Of a stretch of 64,000 nucleotides of DNA, positions 26,089 through 34,822 are shown piece after piece. Position numbers and translations under genes: made by a program. Source of the DNA: 2-12-FULL-35-15 sp036386835 (GTDB lineage Bacteria > Bacteroidota > Bacteroidia > 2-12-FULL-35-15); contig DASVUX010000032.1 of assembly GCA_036386835.1 (NCBI GenBank), positions 1 to 64,000 on the forward strand, read 5' to 3'. Under the pieces are notes generated by a model. That model was not told the origin of the DNA. It saw only the letters and a program-made list of their open reading frames with translations, and made no database searches. The first letter of the stretch is position 1. Every line of letters begins with the position of its first letter.

Positions 26089-27915
26089 TTATTCTTTACC
26101 TCCGGGATTCACACCCGGTGTATTCAGCAGGACAATGGCCTGAGGTATTGTATTATCGGAAGCTGAATAGGTGTTCTTTCTTTTCACTTTCGGCTGCGCT
26201 GCTGATTTAGGCTGAGATAACTGCCTAGGCTGTAAAGTATCGATAATTCTCTTTACGGTATTCAGGCCTGCAATATAATCATCACCAAGGTCGATCAACA
26301 CTACCTTACGTTTATGCTTTAATAATGCTTCCCTGTCACCTATTGCCTGGGCGCGCTTCAGCATTCCAAAAGTAAATTTATGACCGGGGATGTGGATATC
26401 CACAGCTGAATTGCTCACAAACTGGATGAAAAACCCTGTATTCGGGCCACCTTTATGGTATTGGCCTGTGGAATGCAGATAACGCGGGCCATACTGAACG
26501 GATGCCGGGACTTTCAGATTTTTCTGAATTGTCATCTGCATGTCTGAAAGCGCTTTGTTTACTTCCGTTTCTTCAGGAAGATATGCCTGGAACGCTACAT
26601 ATTCCAGCTTGATATCCTTCATCAGGTCTTCCATCAGATCTTTTCCATTTTCCTTCTTTTCACCGGCATAATAAATAACGGATTCATCGCATAATGAAGG
26701 CTCCATCCGTGGTAATTTTCCGTCCTTCTCTACTTTCTCCAGCAATACCCCGGTGAATTTTTTGCTTTCCTGGACATTTGGCTGATCGAAGGGGTTAATC
26801 CCCAGGATTGCACCAATTGTGGCAGTCGCGATTTCCCACCTGAAAAATTCTTTCCCAAGATCAAGCTCATCTTTCATGAAAATATTGATCATCGGATATT
26901 TCAGTGCTTCCAGCTCGGCAGCGAATACTGGCTGGGCATCATTCTGATCATTTAAAAAGCCTGTCTTTACAAAAAAACGGTCTTTTCCATAACAGGAAGC
27001 CCCGCAAAGAGGACTACCGCTGAAGGGCATAACGCCTTTACCTTGCTTACCTGTACTTTCAGCGACCAGCTGTTCCATCCATAAGCCGAATGATTCAAGG
27101 TGTTTGGGCATCAGGTAGGTCAGCTTATCACAACCGCGGAGTGTAAGCTCTGCTACAGCAATACCAAGCATCACGCCCGGATTCTCATTTAAAGCGGTTC
27201 CCGGTCTGCACAATTCTGCCATGTCCTTTGCACGCAAAAGGATCTCTTTTACATTTACCCCTGCAAGTGCTGCAGGCACGATACCGAAATACGAAAGTGC
27301 CGAAAACCGGCCTCCGACATCAGAAAAATTTATAAAAGTCCGCCGGAACTTTTTCTTTACCGCCAGGTCAGCAAGCGGAGAACCTTCATCTGTGATTGCG
27401 ATAAAGTTTTCCCCGGCATGCTCCCGTTTTCCGGCTGCCACACGGTAGTAAAAGTATTCATAGAATGCTGAAACTTCGGCTGTAGAACCGGATTTACTTG
27501 AAACTATAAATAGGGTTTTATTAATATTTATACTGTTCTCAACCTTCTTCACCGTTTCGGGTTCAGTGGTATCAAGAACCATAAGGTTTAAACCGTTTTT
27601 AAGAAGCCCGAATGTGTCCCTGAAAACAAGCGGAGCAAGACTGCTTCCTCCCATTCCCAAAAGGACTACATTTTCAAACCCGGCATGGCGGATCTCTTTG
27701 CAAAAATCATTTACCGAAGGAAGCGCTTCAAGCATTTTACCGGGTAAATCCAACCAACCCATGGGGAGGGCAGTTTTGTCCTTAATTCGAAACAAGCTGC
27801 TGTCCTTCGTCCACAAACGATCAACAAAATTCTTGTTTTGTACTAATTTCATCCGGGCATCTACCCTCTTCTGATATTTTCCCAGCGCTAAGCTGAAACC
27901 GTTTCCTGAGCTCAT
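26089..27915 (-). CDS. pgi: Glucose-6-phosphate isomerase, Tal/Pgi C-terminal type
   Basis: 608 residues with two SIS domains. Motifs: LLGMGGSSLAP (about 85-95), VSSKSGSTAEVSAF, GGRFSALSYFGI (isomerase signature), EQLVAESTGKQGKG and GPRYLHSTGQYHKGGPNTG. This pattern matches the isomerase half of the fused transaldolase/phosphoglucose isomerases more than classical PGI; no transaldolase domain is attached. It should interconvert glucose-6-phosphate and fructose-6-phosphate in the cytoplasm. The last 50 residues (PKSAAQPKVKRKNTY) are a low-complexity tail. Its promoter carries the same operator as the glycan genes, which suggests it supplies or drains hexose phosphate for that system. Other sugar-phosphate isomerases remain possible. 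Confidence 0.85.
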   Translation of the reverse strand: MSSGNGFSLALGKYQKRVDARMKLVQNKNFVDRLWTKDSSLFRIKDKTALPMGWLDLPGKMLEALPSVNDFCKEIRHAGFENVVLLGMGGSSLAPLVFRDTFGLLKNGLNLMVLDTTEPETVKKVENSININKTLFIVSSKSGSTAEVSAFYEYFYYRVAAGKREHAGENFIAITDEGSPLADLAVKKKFRRTFINFSDVGGRFSALSYFGIVPAALAGVNVKEILLRAKDMAELCRPGTALNENPGVMLGIAVAELTLRGCDKLTYLMPKHLESFGLWMEQLVAESTGKQGKGVMPFSGSPLCGASCYGKDRFFVKTGFLNDQNDAQPVFAAELEALKYPMINIFMKDELDLGKEFFRWEIATATIGAILGINPFDQPNVQESKKFTGVLLEKVEKDGKLPRMEPSLCDESVIYYAGEKKENGKDLMEDLMKDIKLEYVAFQAYLPEETEVNKALSDMQMTIQKNLKVPASVQYGPRYLHSTGQYHKGGPNTGFFIQFVSNSAVDIHIPGHKFTFGMLKRAQAIGDREALLKHKRKVVLIDLGDDYIAGLNTVKRIIDTLQPRQLSQPKSAAQPKVKRKNTYSASDNTIPQAIVLLNTPGVNPGGKE

Positions 27916-27939
27916 GTGACTTCTTTTTTAATTGGAGGA

Positions 27940-28002
27940 CAAAAATATATTCTAAAAAGCCGTGCCAGATAAGCATTCGATGAAAAGGGCAAAACTATAG
28001 CC
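27940..28002 (-). promoter_or_regulatory. Regulon promoter 1 (pgi): GGCTAT-N17-CGAA and TATTTTTG
   Basis: On the minus strand GGCTAT starts at 28002, CGAA lies at 27979-27976 and the perfect -7 octamer TATTTTTG starts at 27947, 55 bases from the first G. No TTG is present at -33. The pgi ATG is 25 bp beyond the octamer. The gene-free gap 27916-28250 consists of this promoter and the divergent promoter 2. Confidence 0.75.
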
Positions 28003-28159
28003 AATTCTCCAAATTGAATGGCTGCTAAGTGCTGCAGCCGTTTTCGGGAGCAATCTGGCACAAAGTTTTAATTCTCCTGTATTGTTGATTTGGGATCCGG
28101 GGAAAAATATAATGAATGGGAAGCCGGAAAGAACCAACGTATATCTTTTTTCCTATTTC

Positions 28160-28222
28160 AGCTATCAAAAGTGACCTGTTAACGAATACAGAAAAAATAA
28201 AATGGTCATGCAAATAGATTTG
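28160..28222 (+). promoter_or_regulatory. Regulon promoter 2: AGCTAT-N17-CGAA and TAGATTTG
   Basis: AGCTAT starts at 28160, CGAA is at 28183-28186 and the -7 octamer TAGATTTG at 28215-28222 starts 55 bases after the first A. No -33 TTG is visible. Because transcription should start near 28229, the ATG at 28227 cannot be the start of the following gene; 28245 or 28251 fits. Confidence 0.75.
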
Positions 28223-28250
28223 CAGGATGATAATACAAATACTCATGAAC

Positions 28251-28937
28251 ATGAAGACTACTACACAAAAGCTGGCACTTTTAAAAAAATGCTTCATTCT
28301 AATTTCCACATTCATTTTCCATGCATCATTATGTGCGGTGGCGCAGGAACAAGTATATGATGATTTTGAAGGCAGGAAGGTCCTAAGCTATGGAGCAAAA
28401 AACGGTGTGATTGATACGGTGATGAAGAACCCTGCACCAAATGATGTCAACAAGTCGGAAAAATGTGCAATGTATGTTCGTAACCGTGCACAGAAATTTG
28501 ATAATATAAAAATGCCTTTAAACGGCATCATGTCCGATGTTAGTCCTTACGCCACTTATCTCGGTGTTCCTCCTAAAATTAAAATGAAGGTTTACACAAC
28601 AGCGCCTGTAGGAACACTGGTGGAAATCCTGCTCGGGGACAAGACCAAGAACAATACATATCCCGGTGGAACCAACAGCCAGTTCCAGGCACATACAACT
28701 GTTAGCGGGCAATGGGAAGAGCTTGAGTTCAAATTCGCGCAGATCCCGGAAGGCAGTGAAACTTCCACAACAGGAATAAACCAGGTAACATTGCTATTCA
28801 ATCCCAACTCATCAACTTCAGATACCTATTACTTTGATGATATTACAGGCCCGGCAGTAACGGGAGGGCAGCCTGCAGTAAAAACACCGGAGAAGCCGGC
28901 GGAAAAAAAGACAGTAGATAATAAAAAGAAAAAATAA
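28251..28937 (+). CDS. Secreted carbohydrate-binding-like protein
   Basis: 228 residues from ATG 28251 (28245 also possible; 28227 lies before the expected transcript start). The signal peptide is MKTTTQKLALLKKCFILIST and onward, cut near AVAQ. The mature part is a jelly-roll-like beta domain (YDDFEGRKVL, IKMKVYTTAPVGTLVEILLG, SGQWEELEFKFAQIPEG, VTLLFNPNSSTSDTYYFDDI), the typical plan of a carbohydrate-binding module, then a Pro/Lys-rich tail. It is a close paralogue of the T9SS protein at 42265-43128 but lacks the sorting domain, so it should stay in the periplasm or be released. It is followed 37 bp later by the GH15 gene and shares regulon promoter 2. Sugar binding is inferred. Confidence 0.78.
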   Translation: MKTTTQKLALLKKCFILISTFIFHASLCAVAQEQVYDDFEGRKVLSYGAKNGVIDTVMKNPAPNDVNKSEKCAMYVRNRAQKFDNIKMPLNGIMSDVSPYATYLGVPPKIKMKVYTTAPVGTLVEILLGDKTKNNTYPGGTNSQFQAHTTVSGQWEELEFKFAQIPEGSETSTTGINQVTLLFNPNSSTSDTYYFDDITGPAVTGGQPAVKTPEKPAEKKTVDNKKKK

Positions 28938-28974
28938 ATATACACCCGGAAATATTTCCAAAACAGAAAAACGA

Positions 28975-31461
28975 ATGAACAGAAAAGAAAAACACGCATT
29001 TGGCTGGCCCGGAATTGAGGCTCGTTGGACCTCAAGCGCAAAAAGCGGGGTAGGAACATCACTTAATGCAAGAAGCAAAGTATGGTATTCTATTAATCAT
29101 GGCATTTTAAATGAGATCTACTACCCACAGGTGGATCAGGCGTGCACACGGGACCTCAGTATGATCGTTACCGACGGTAAGGAATTTTTCTCAGAAGAGA
29201 AAAAACATACTTCCCACTCGATCAAGCATATTGCAAAAGGAATTCCCGGGTATCATATCACCAACAGCTGTAATATGCACTCCTACAGGATCGAGAAAGA
29301 AATAATTTCGGATCCTTCAAGAGATACTGTTCTTCAAAGAATACAATTCTTCCCAACGAATAAAAAAAGAAAAGACTTTAAACTTTTCATGATCCTTGCC
29401 CCGCATCTTGGGAACAACGGAAATGCAAACACTGCATGGGTGGGGGACTACAAAGGTTTACCTATGCTCTACGCTCAGCGCGGGGATACGGCACTTGCGC
29501 TTGCATGTTCTATTCCATGGAAAAAAGGATCTGCAGGATTTGTCGGCACTTCTGACGGCTGGCAGGACCTGAATAAACATAAAGACATGCTCTGGGAGTT
29601 TGAAAGGGCGGAGAACGGGAATGTTGCATTAACAGGAGAGATCGACCTGGAGGAAGTTGCCGGACAATCATTTGTTGTAGCACTGGGTTTCGGAAGAAAT
29701 GCAGAAGAAGCAGGTCAGCGCGCACGTGCAAGTATTTTAGAAAGCTTTGAATTCGCCAAAGAAAAATTCATTTCCGAATGGCAGAAATGGCATAAGAAAC
29801 TTTACCCGATTGAAACAGGTAAGGATAATGTAGATCCGAAACATTTTCACATCAGCGCTTCCATGCTGCGTGTACATGAATCAAAGCGTCATCCGGGCGG
29901 TCTTATTGCAAGTTTATCCATTCCGTGGGGTTACAACCGTGGTGATGAAGATCTTGGAGGCTATCACCTGGTGTGGCCAAGAGATATGGTTCAGACAGCC
30001 GGTGGCTTATTGGCAGCGCAGGCGTTTGAAGATGCGAGACGTGTGCTTAATTACCTGATGGTTACCCAGGAAGGCGATGGTCACTGGTCGCAGAATATGT
30101 GGCTTGATGGAGCACCTTATTGGAAAGGAATCCAGATGGACCAATGCGCTTTGCCGATAATGCTTGTTGATCTTGTGAACCGCGAAGTGGGATTATCAGA
30201 TAATGATGTTAAACATTTCTGGCCAATGATCCGGAAAGCTGCCAATTACCTGGTAGTACACGGGCCAATAACCCACCAGGACCGCTGGGAAGAGAATGCC
30301 GGATATTCAACATTTACGCTTGCAGTTGAAATTTCAGCATTGTTGATCGCTGCGGATTATGCTGAACATAATAATGAACCCCAGCTTGCCATTTATCTCC
30401 GGGAGACTGCTGATGCATGGAATTCAAGCATAGAAAGATGGACGTATGTGACTGGTTCCGACCTCGCAAAATTTGTGGGTGTAGACGGCTACTATGTACG
30501 GATCAACTCAAAGGAATCCTTTGAGGCGGAAAACCGCGGTACAGACCTGCTGACAATTTCCAATCGTCCGCAGGGAGAGAATATTTGCCCTGCAAACGAA
30601 ATGGTAAGCCCTGATGCGCTTGCACTGGTAAGATTTGGACTACGTGCTGCAAATGATCCCCGGATCCTGAATACGATCAAGGTGATTGATGCTACACTTA
30701 AATATGAGAATCCATTAGGCCCGGTATGGTATCGCTACAACCGTGACGGTTACGGTGAGCATGCTGACGGAAAAGCATTTGATGGAACCGGTATCGGCCG
30801 TCCGTGGCCCCTCTTAACAGGAGAACGTGCCCACTACGAAATTGCTGCCGGTAACTACACGTATGCAAAAAAACTTCTTCGGACCATGGAAAATTACGCA
30901 AACGAATGCGGATTATTTCCTGAACAGATCTGGGATTCTGAAGACGTTCCTGAATATGAATTATATACAGGAAAAGCTACAGGCGGTGCCGCACCCCTGG
31001 TATGGGCTCACTCTGAATATATAAAGCTGTGCAGGTCACTTAAAACAAAACAGATTTTCGACATGCCGCTTCAAACGCATAAGAGATATGTTGTTGATAA
31101 AAAGGAATCAGAGATTTTTATCTGGAATTTCAAGACCCAGTGCAAAACAATGCCGAAAGGTAAAACACTCCGGATTGAGTGCCTTACATCTGCAATTGTA
31201 AGATGGAGTGATGACAACTGGTTAACTACAAATGAAACAAGGACTCTTGATTCAACCATTGGGAACCATTTTGCAGATCTGCCGACATCAAAGCTGAATC
31301 ATGATCAGACCATCTCCTATACTTTCTTTTGGATAGACTCCGGAAATGAAGAAAACAAGAACTACTCTATTAATATAGAACCTGAGCCACAGGCAAAAAA
31401 GGCAGAAGAAGAAAAAAAGTTCCTGGAAAGGGATAAGATCAAAGTGTTTCTTCCTTCTTAG
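28975..31461 (+). CDS. Glucoamylase-like glycoside hydrolase family 15
   Basis: 828 residues without a signal peptide, so probably cytoplasmic. The N-terminal about 270 residues resemble the glucodextranase/glucoamylase beta-sandwich domain (GIEARWTSSAKSGVGTSL, IYYPQVDQACTRDLS). The catalytic (alpha/alpha)6 domain contains LVWPRDMVQTAGGLL, the general acid Glu in DRWEENAGYST (about 440), RPWPLLTGERAHYE and the general base Glu in PEQIWDSEDV (about 649). It should release glucose from non-reducing ends of alpha-1,4 (and perhaps alpha-1,6) glucans. The C-terminal Lys/Glu-rich tail follows a small beta domain. It shares an operon with the carbohydrate-binding-like protein. A role in glycogen-like glucan turnover is inferred from location and regulation. 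Confidence 0.92.
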   Translation: MNRKEKHAFGWPGIEARWTSSAKSGVGTSLNARSKVWYSINHGILNEIYYPQVDQACTRDLSMIVTDGKEFFSEEKKHTSHSIKHIAKGIPGYHITNSCNMHSYRIEKEIISDPSRDTVLQRIQFFPTNKKRKDFKLFMILAPHLGNNGNANTAWVGDYKGLPMLYAQRGDTALALACSIPWKKGSAGFVGTSDGWQDLNKHKDMLWEFERAENGNVALTGEIDLEEVAGQSFVVALGFGRNAEEAGQRARASILESFEFAKEKFISEWQKWHKKLYPIETGKDNVDPKHFHISASMLRVHESKRHPGGLIASLSIPWGYNRGDEDLGGYHLVWPRDMVQTAGGLLAAQAFEDARRVLNYLMVTQEGDGHWSQNMWLDGAPYWKGIQMDQCALPIMLVDLVNREVGLSDNDVKHFWPMIRKAANYLVVHGPITHQDRWEENAGYSTFTLAVEISALLIAADYAEHNNEPQLAIYLRETADAWNSSIERWTYVTGSDLAKFVGVDGYYVRINSKESFEAENRGTDLLTISNRPQGENICPANEMVSPDALALVRFGLRAANDPRILNTIKVIDATLKYENPLGPVWYRYNRDGYGEHADGKAFDGTGIGRPWPLLTGERAHYEIAAGNYTYAKKLLRTMENYANECGLFPEQIWDSEDVPEYELYTGKATGGAAPLVWAHSEYIKLCRSLKTKQIFDMPLQTHKRYVVDKKESEIFIWNFKTQCKTMPKGKTLRIECLTSAIVRWSDDNWLTTNETRTLDSTIGNHFADLPTSKLNHDQTISYTFFWIDSGNEENKNYSINIEPEPQAKKAEEEKKFLERDKIKVFLPS

Positions 31462-31472
31462 ATAATCTAACT

Positions 31473-31544
31473 CCTCTTTCGGCTATTAAAATGTTCATAT
31501 GAACGAAAATAGCAGAAAGAGGTTTATACAAGGTTCTAATTTTG
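31473..31544 (+). promoter_or_regulatory. Regulon promoter 3: 50-bp palindrome with GGCTAT-N17-CGAA and TAATTTTG
   Basis: A near-perfect 50-bp inverted repeat spans 31473-31522: outer arms CCTCTTTC / GAAAGAGG, inner GCTATT / AATAGC, and a perfect 12-bp centre GTTCATATGAAC. It includes GGCTAT at 31481 and CGAA at 31504-31507. The -7 octamer TAATTTTG at 31537-31544 starts 56 bases from the first G, and the receiver gene starts at 31565. There is no -33 TTG. The palindrome could also fold in the GH15 mRNA 12 bp after its stop, but it lacks a T-run. Confidence 0.75.
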
Positions 31545-31564
31545 AATAATATATTCTTTACAAA

Positions 31565-32098
31565 ATGAAAAAAACTGACCTGCCAATCTTTATAGTGGAT
31601 GATGATAAGATGTTCACCACATCTATGACTCATCAGCTTAAAAGCATGTTCAACAACAATGACATGCAGATCAGAACTTTTGCTACAGGTGAAGAATTTC
31701 TTAAACAACTCAAGAAAGAACCCTGTTTAATCATCCTGGATTATTATCTCAACAGTACATATATCGATGCAATGAATGGCCTTGAAGTATTAAAGAGGAT
31801 CCTCAGCATCAGTCCGAAGTCGAAAGTAATCATGCTCTCGTCACAGGAAAAGATGGAAGTGGCTGTTGATGCAATCAAACACGGTGCATACGATTACATT
31901 GTAAAAAATGACAATGTGTTCCTCCGCGCGAAATTATCAATCATTAATGCAAACAATGCATTATGTGTTGCCAAAGAATTAAAAAGTTTTAAATCATTAA
32001 TGAAGGTTGTTGCTGTCCTGATAGTATTGATTGTTACCGGCTGCATCTTATTACAGCAGCACTACCCCGGTATCGCAGGAAGCAGCGGATTAAAGTAA
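31565..32098 (+). CDS. Receiver-domain protein with C-terminal membrane anchor
   Basis: 177 residues. Residues 6-125 are a complete receiver domain: acidic pocket VDDD (11-14), phospho-acceptor D59 in LIILDYYL, switch Ser in MLSSQEK and K114 in YIVKNDN. There is no DNA-binding output domain. Instead, residues 146-164 (MKVVAVLIVLIVTGCILLQ) form one membrane helix with 13 residues beyond it, a tail-anchored topology with the receiver in the cytoplasm. The next gene has the same unusual plan. It is the first gene of an operon running to the GH26 enzyme, under regulon promoter 3. I infer a membrane-bound phospho-signal acceptor, perhaps for a phosphorelay that controls polysaccharide export or surface machinery. 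Confidence 0.85.
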   Translation: MKKTDLPIFIVDDDKMFTTSMTHQLKSMFNNNDMQIRTFATGEEFLKQLKKEPCLIILDYYLNSTYIDAMNGLEVLKRILSISPKSKVIMLSSQEKMEVAVDAIKHGAYDYIVKNDNVFLRAKLSIINANNALCVAKELKSFKSLMKVVAVLIVLIVTGCILLQQHYPGIAGSSGLK

Positions 32099-32112
32099 AG
32101 GAGATCAATGAA

Positions 32113-32658
32113 ATGATTGCAAAAAGACCCAAACATATATTTATTGTAGAAGATAACGAGATCTACGCCATGATGCTTGACTATATCCTCTCGAAAGACA
32201 GCATTTACCAGTTCGTAAGCTTTAAATCAGGGGAAGAATGTGTCGAGAACCTCTATCTCAATCCGGATGTGATCATACTTGATTATGGCTTACCCGGAAT
32301 GAATGGCTATGAAACCCTCCTCGAGATAAAGAAGAAGAACCCTGACATACATGTTGTTATGCTCAGCAATAACGATGACCGGAAGCTGATGAAAAAGCTG
32401 CTGCAGGCAGGTGCTGACGACTATGTGCTTAAACAGGGCCATGGAGAGAACCAGATCATTGAGAAGATAGAAGATATTTTAAGCAGGGATGAAGCAAAAA
32501 AAAATGAGAATATTATAAAAAAGAAGCCTCTTGCAAAAACCATGTACGTGATGCTGATCGCAACATTGCTTGCACTTGGCATTTTCATTACCCAGATGGC
32601 CAAAAATAAATCAAGTGATAAGGGCGATCATACTTTATTGTATGAACAACAGCCTTAA
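32113..32658 (+). CDS. Second receiver-domain protein with C-terminal membrane anchor
   Basis: 181 residues. Receiver domain at 7-125: IVEDN acidic pocket (E13, D14), phospho-acceptor D57 in VIILDYGLPGMNG, switch Ser in MLSNND and K107 in YVLKQ. After a charged linker (AKKNENIIKKK) there is one membrane helix, 144-162 (MYVMLIATLLALGIFITQM), and a 19-residue polar tail. No output domain exists. It lies 14 bp after the first receiver, preceded by an AAGGAG ribosome binding site at 32097-32102, unusual for this phylum. The two are divergent in sequence, so they may accept signals from different kinases or form a heterodimer. No histidine kinase is encoded nearby. Confidence 0.85.
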   Translation: MIAKRPKHIFIVEDNEIYAMMLDYILSKDSIYQFVSFKSGEECVENLYLNPDVIILDYGLPGMNGYETLLEIKKKNPDIHVVMLSNNDDRKLMKKLLQAGADDYVLKQGHGENQIIEKIEDILSRDEAKKNENIIKKKPLAKTMYVMLIATLLALGIFITQMAKNKSSDKGDHTLLYEQQP

Positions 32659-32671
32659 GAAAGGAGAACTC

Positions 32672-33865
32672 ATGAAAACATTCATATTTATTCTGATCCC
32701 GCTTATGCTGAATTTTCGCGCTTCAGCTGCTGAATATCTTTTAGCGGAAAGGTCGGGCGATGAAATTGTTTTCTCCGAAGAGCTTATCTTATCCCAGAAT
32801 GATTCCGCTATCTACTATCTGAATGAAGGACTTGCTAAAAACACAGCAGGCGAATTCGGGCAAGCCATACAGTTATTCAATAAAGCCCTGAGCTATGACC
32901 CGGAGTTAGGTTCTGCATACCTTAACAGGGCTTTTGCGAAACAGCAGATGCTGGATTACAAGGGTGCGCTGAACGATTACAACAGATCCTTAAAGTTAAA
33001 GCTTACCTGGGAAGAATCTTATGAGGCGCATTTTAACAAAGGGATCACATTGGCAGCTCTGAAAAACCTCCGTGAAGCAATGTCGGATTTTAACTACGCC
33101 ATTCAGCTGAACCCCAACTTTGCAGATGCTTACTACAACAGGAGTATTGTTAAAGGCCGGATTGGCGATTATCCCGGTGAACTTGAGGATATAAACAAAG
33201 TGATTGCGCTGAAACCAGATGATGACAATGCATATAACAGCCGCGGAATAGCCAAATCAATGATGGGCGATTATGACGGGGCTGTAAAGGATTATGCAAA
33301 ATCAATAGAACTCAATAAAACCAATCCCAACGCATACTTCAACAGGGCGATAATCCTGTATGAAATGAAGAAATATCTTGAAGCGCTCAATGATCTTAAT
33401 GCAGCTATCCAATTGAAACCTGATGCAGAATGTTATAACAGGAGAGCAAATACCAAATGCAGGCTAAAAGATTTCAGGGGTGCTTTCGAAGATTATAACA
33501 TGGCGATCAAAGCGGATACGAATAATTATGTTGCCTACATCAACAGGGGATCATTGAAATACGAGCTGAAAGATTATAAATCTGCTATTGAGGATTATAA
33601 TATGGCAATTAAAATAAAGCCGGATTATGCTCTTGCATTTTACAACCGCGGACAGGCCAAAGGAAAACTAAATGACCTTAAAGGAGAAATTGAAGATTAT
33701 TCAAAGGCGATCGAATTTAAGCCTGATTATGAAATGGCGTATATCGAAAGAGGCATGGCCAAGTATGAAACCGGAGACCGCAGTGGCGGCTGCAACGATC
33801 TTAACCAGGCTGTAAGGCTGGGAAGCGATGAAGCATACAACAGTCTTCTTGAATATTGTAAATAA
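32672..33865 (+). CDS. Secreted protein with about ten TPR repeats
   Basis: 397 residues from ATG 32672, chosen because it gives a signal peptide (MKTFIFILIPLMLNFRASAA) and follows an AAGGAG site at 32661-32666; the longer frame overlaps the preceding gene. The mature part is a run of about ten TPR units, each ending in an A-x-YNR or A-Y-x-NR phrase (for example LGSAYLNRAFAKQ, ADAYYNRSIVKG, NAYFNRAIILYE, ALAFYNRGQAKG). It is periplasmic. In exopolysaccharide systems (AlgK, BcsC, PelB) such TPR scaffolds connect synthase and outer-membrane pore; with a barrel-like protein next, this role is a reasonable inference. Confidence 0.88.
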   Translation: MKTFIFILIPLMLNFRASAAEYLLAERSGDEIVFSEELILSQNDSAIYYLNEGLAKNTAGEFGQAIQLFNKALSYDPELGSAYLNRAFAKQQMLDYKGALNDYNRSLKLKLTWEESYEAHFNKGITLAALKNLREAMSDFNYAIQLNPNFADAYYNRSIVKGRIGDYPGELEDINKVIALKPDDDNAYNSRGIAKSMMGDYDGAVKDYAKSIELNKTNPNAYFNRAIILYEMKKYLEALNDLNAAIQLKPDAECYNRRANTKCRLKDFRGAFEDYNMAIKADTNNYVAYINRGSLKYELKDYKSAIEDYNMAIKIKPDYALAFYNRGQAKGKLNDLKGEIEDYSKAIEFKPDYEMAYIERGMAKYETGDRSGGCNDLNQAVRLGSDEAYNSLLEYCK

Positions 33866-33883
33866 ATTTTAATTGAGCATTAT

Positions 33884-34822
33884 ATGAATAAAAAACATTC
33901 CTTCATTAAAATAATTCTGTGTGTTTTTCTTTCAGTTATCGGCATAAATAATCTCTGGTCGCAGATCCAGGTAGAAGAAGAACCAAAAAGACTATATTAT
34001 GAAAGGACCAGGAGAGTAGATAATTTCTGGGACATGAAGGACATGAGGGATGTTACCCATAAGGACAGGTTTCTTATGGGGAAGAACCGCATCTCGGGGA
34101 ACATTTCCTATAATACACAAAGAATTGTTCTTGATGATGGTAAAGAGCTTCACAATGAAATGAGAAGTGCGATCGGGTTCTTTACACGCATCCGGTTCTT
34201 TGAGCAATTCAGCTTCAATACTACTTTCTATGTGGATTTCAATCCGAAAGCTGCTGCATTCTGGACTTCCAATTTTACTTATTCCATTGCACGTTATGCA
34301 TGGAAGCCTAACCGTTTTAATTACGGCTATGAGAATTACCTGAACAACCGGTACAAGGACAATCTGACAGAGATGGGAAACAAGTTCCTGGAAGGCTACT
34401 ATTTTTTGTCATTCGGACATAACCTGTTCGACACAATGCCGAAGATCATAAATTTTGATGAAAGCTCCCTGATCAAAGTCACCTACTTTGCACGTTACTC
34501 CATCAAATACCGTGATGCATTCAACCAAATCCACGGAGGGCTTGACCAGGGAAAATTAATTTTAGGAACTGCTTTAAGATATACTTTTATTAAAAAGCTT
34601 TATGTTGAAGGTGCTATATATTACTATCCCGAACAATATAAAAAACAGCCATGGGATCCTGATTATACTTATGGATTTGGCTACTTTGACTATAGGGCTT
34701 TCCGGATCTCAGTCTCATACGGTAACTGGGCTGTTAACCGCTTTCCATGGAATAAAATGGAATACAAGCGCTATGGCTTTCTTGACGGGAACTTCCGTAT
34801 AACAGCCAACTGGCTATGGTAA
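33884..34822 (+). CDS. Probable outer-membrane beta-barrel protein
   Basis: 312 residues with a signal peptide (1-26, ending NLWSQ). The mature part is made of alternating aromatic strands (FSFNTTFYVDFNPKAAAFWT, LIKVTYFARYSIKYRD, KLYVEGAIYYYPEQ, FRISVSYGNWAVN) and ends in a C-terminal aromatic residue (ITANWLW), typical of outer-membrane barrels. I do not recognise a family. It follows the TPR gene by 18 bp and its stop overlaps the start of the GH26 gene by 7 bp. It could be a pore or anchor for the polymer handled by the TPR and GH26 proteins; this is inference. Confidence 0.65.
   Translation: MNKKHSFIKIILCVFLSVIGINNLWSQIQVEEEPKRLYYERTRRVDNFWDMKDMRDVTHKDRFLMGKNRISGNISYNTQRIVLDDGKELHNEMRSAIGFFTRIRFFEQFSFNTTFYVDFNPKAAAFWTSNFTYSIARYAWKPNRFNYGYENYLNNRYKDNLTEMGNKFLEGYYFLSFGHNLFDTMPKIINFDESSLIKVTYFARYSIKYRDAFNQIHGGLDQGKLILGTALRYTFIKKLYVEGAIYYYPEQYKKQPWDPDYTYGFGYFDYRAFRISVSYGNWAVNRFPWNKMEYKRYGFLDGNFRITANWLW

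Noticed and set aside
33021..33865. DNA-level tandem repeat in the TPR gene
   Set aside because: Repetition is explained by the protein TPR units; DNA copies are too diverged to be a separate element.
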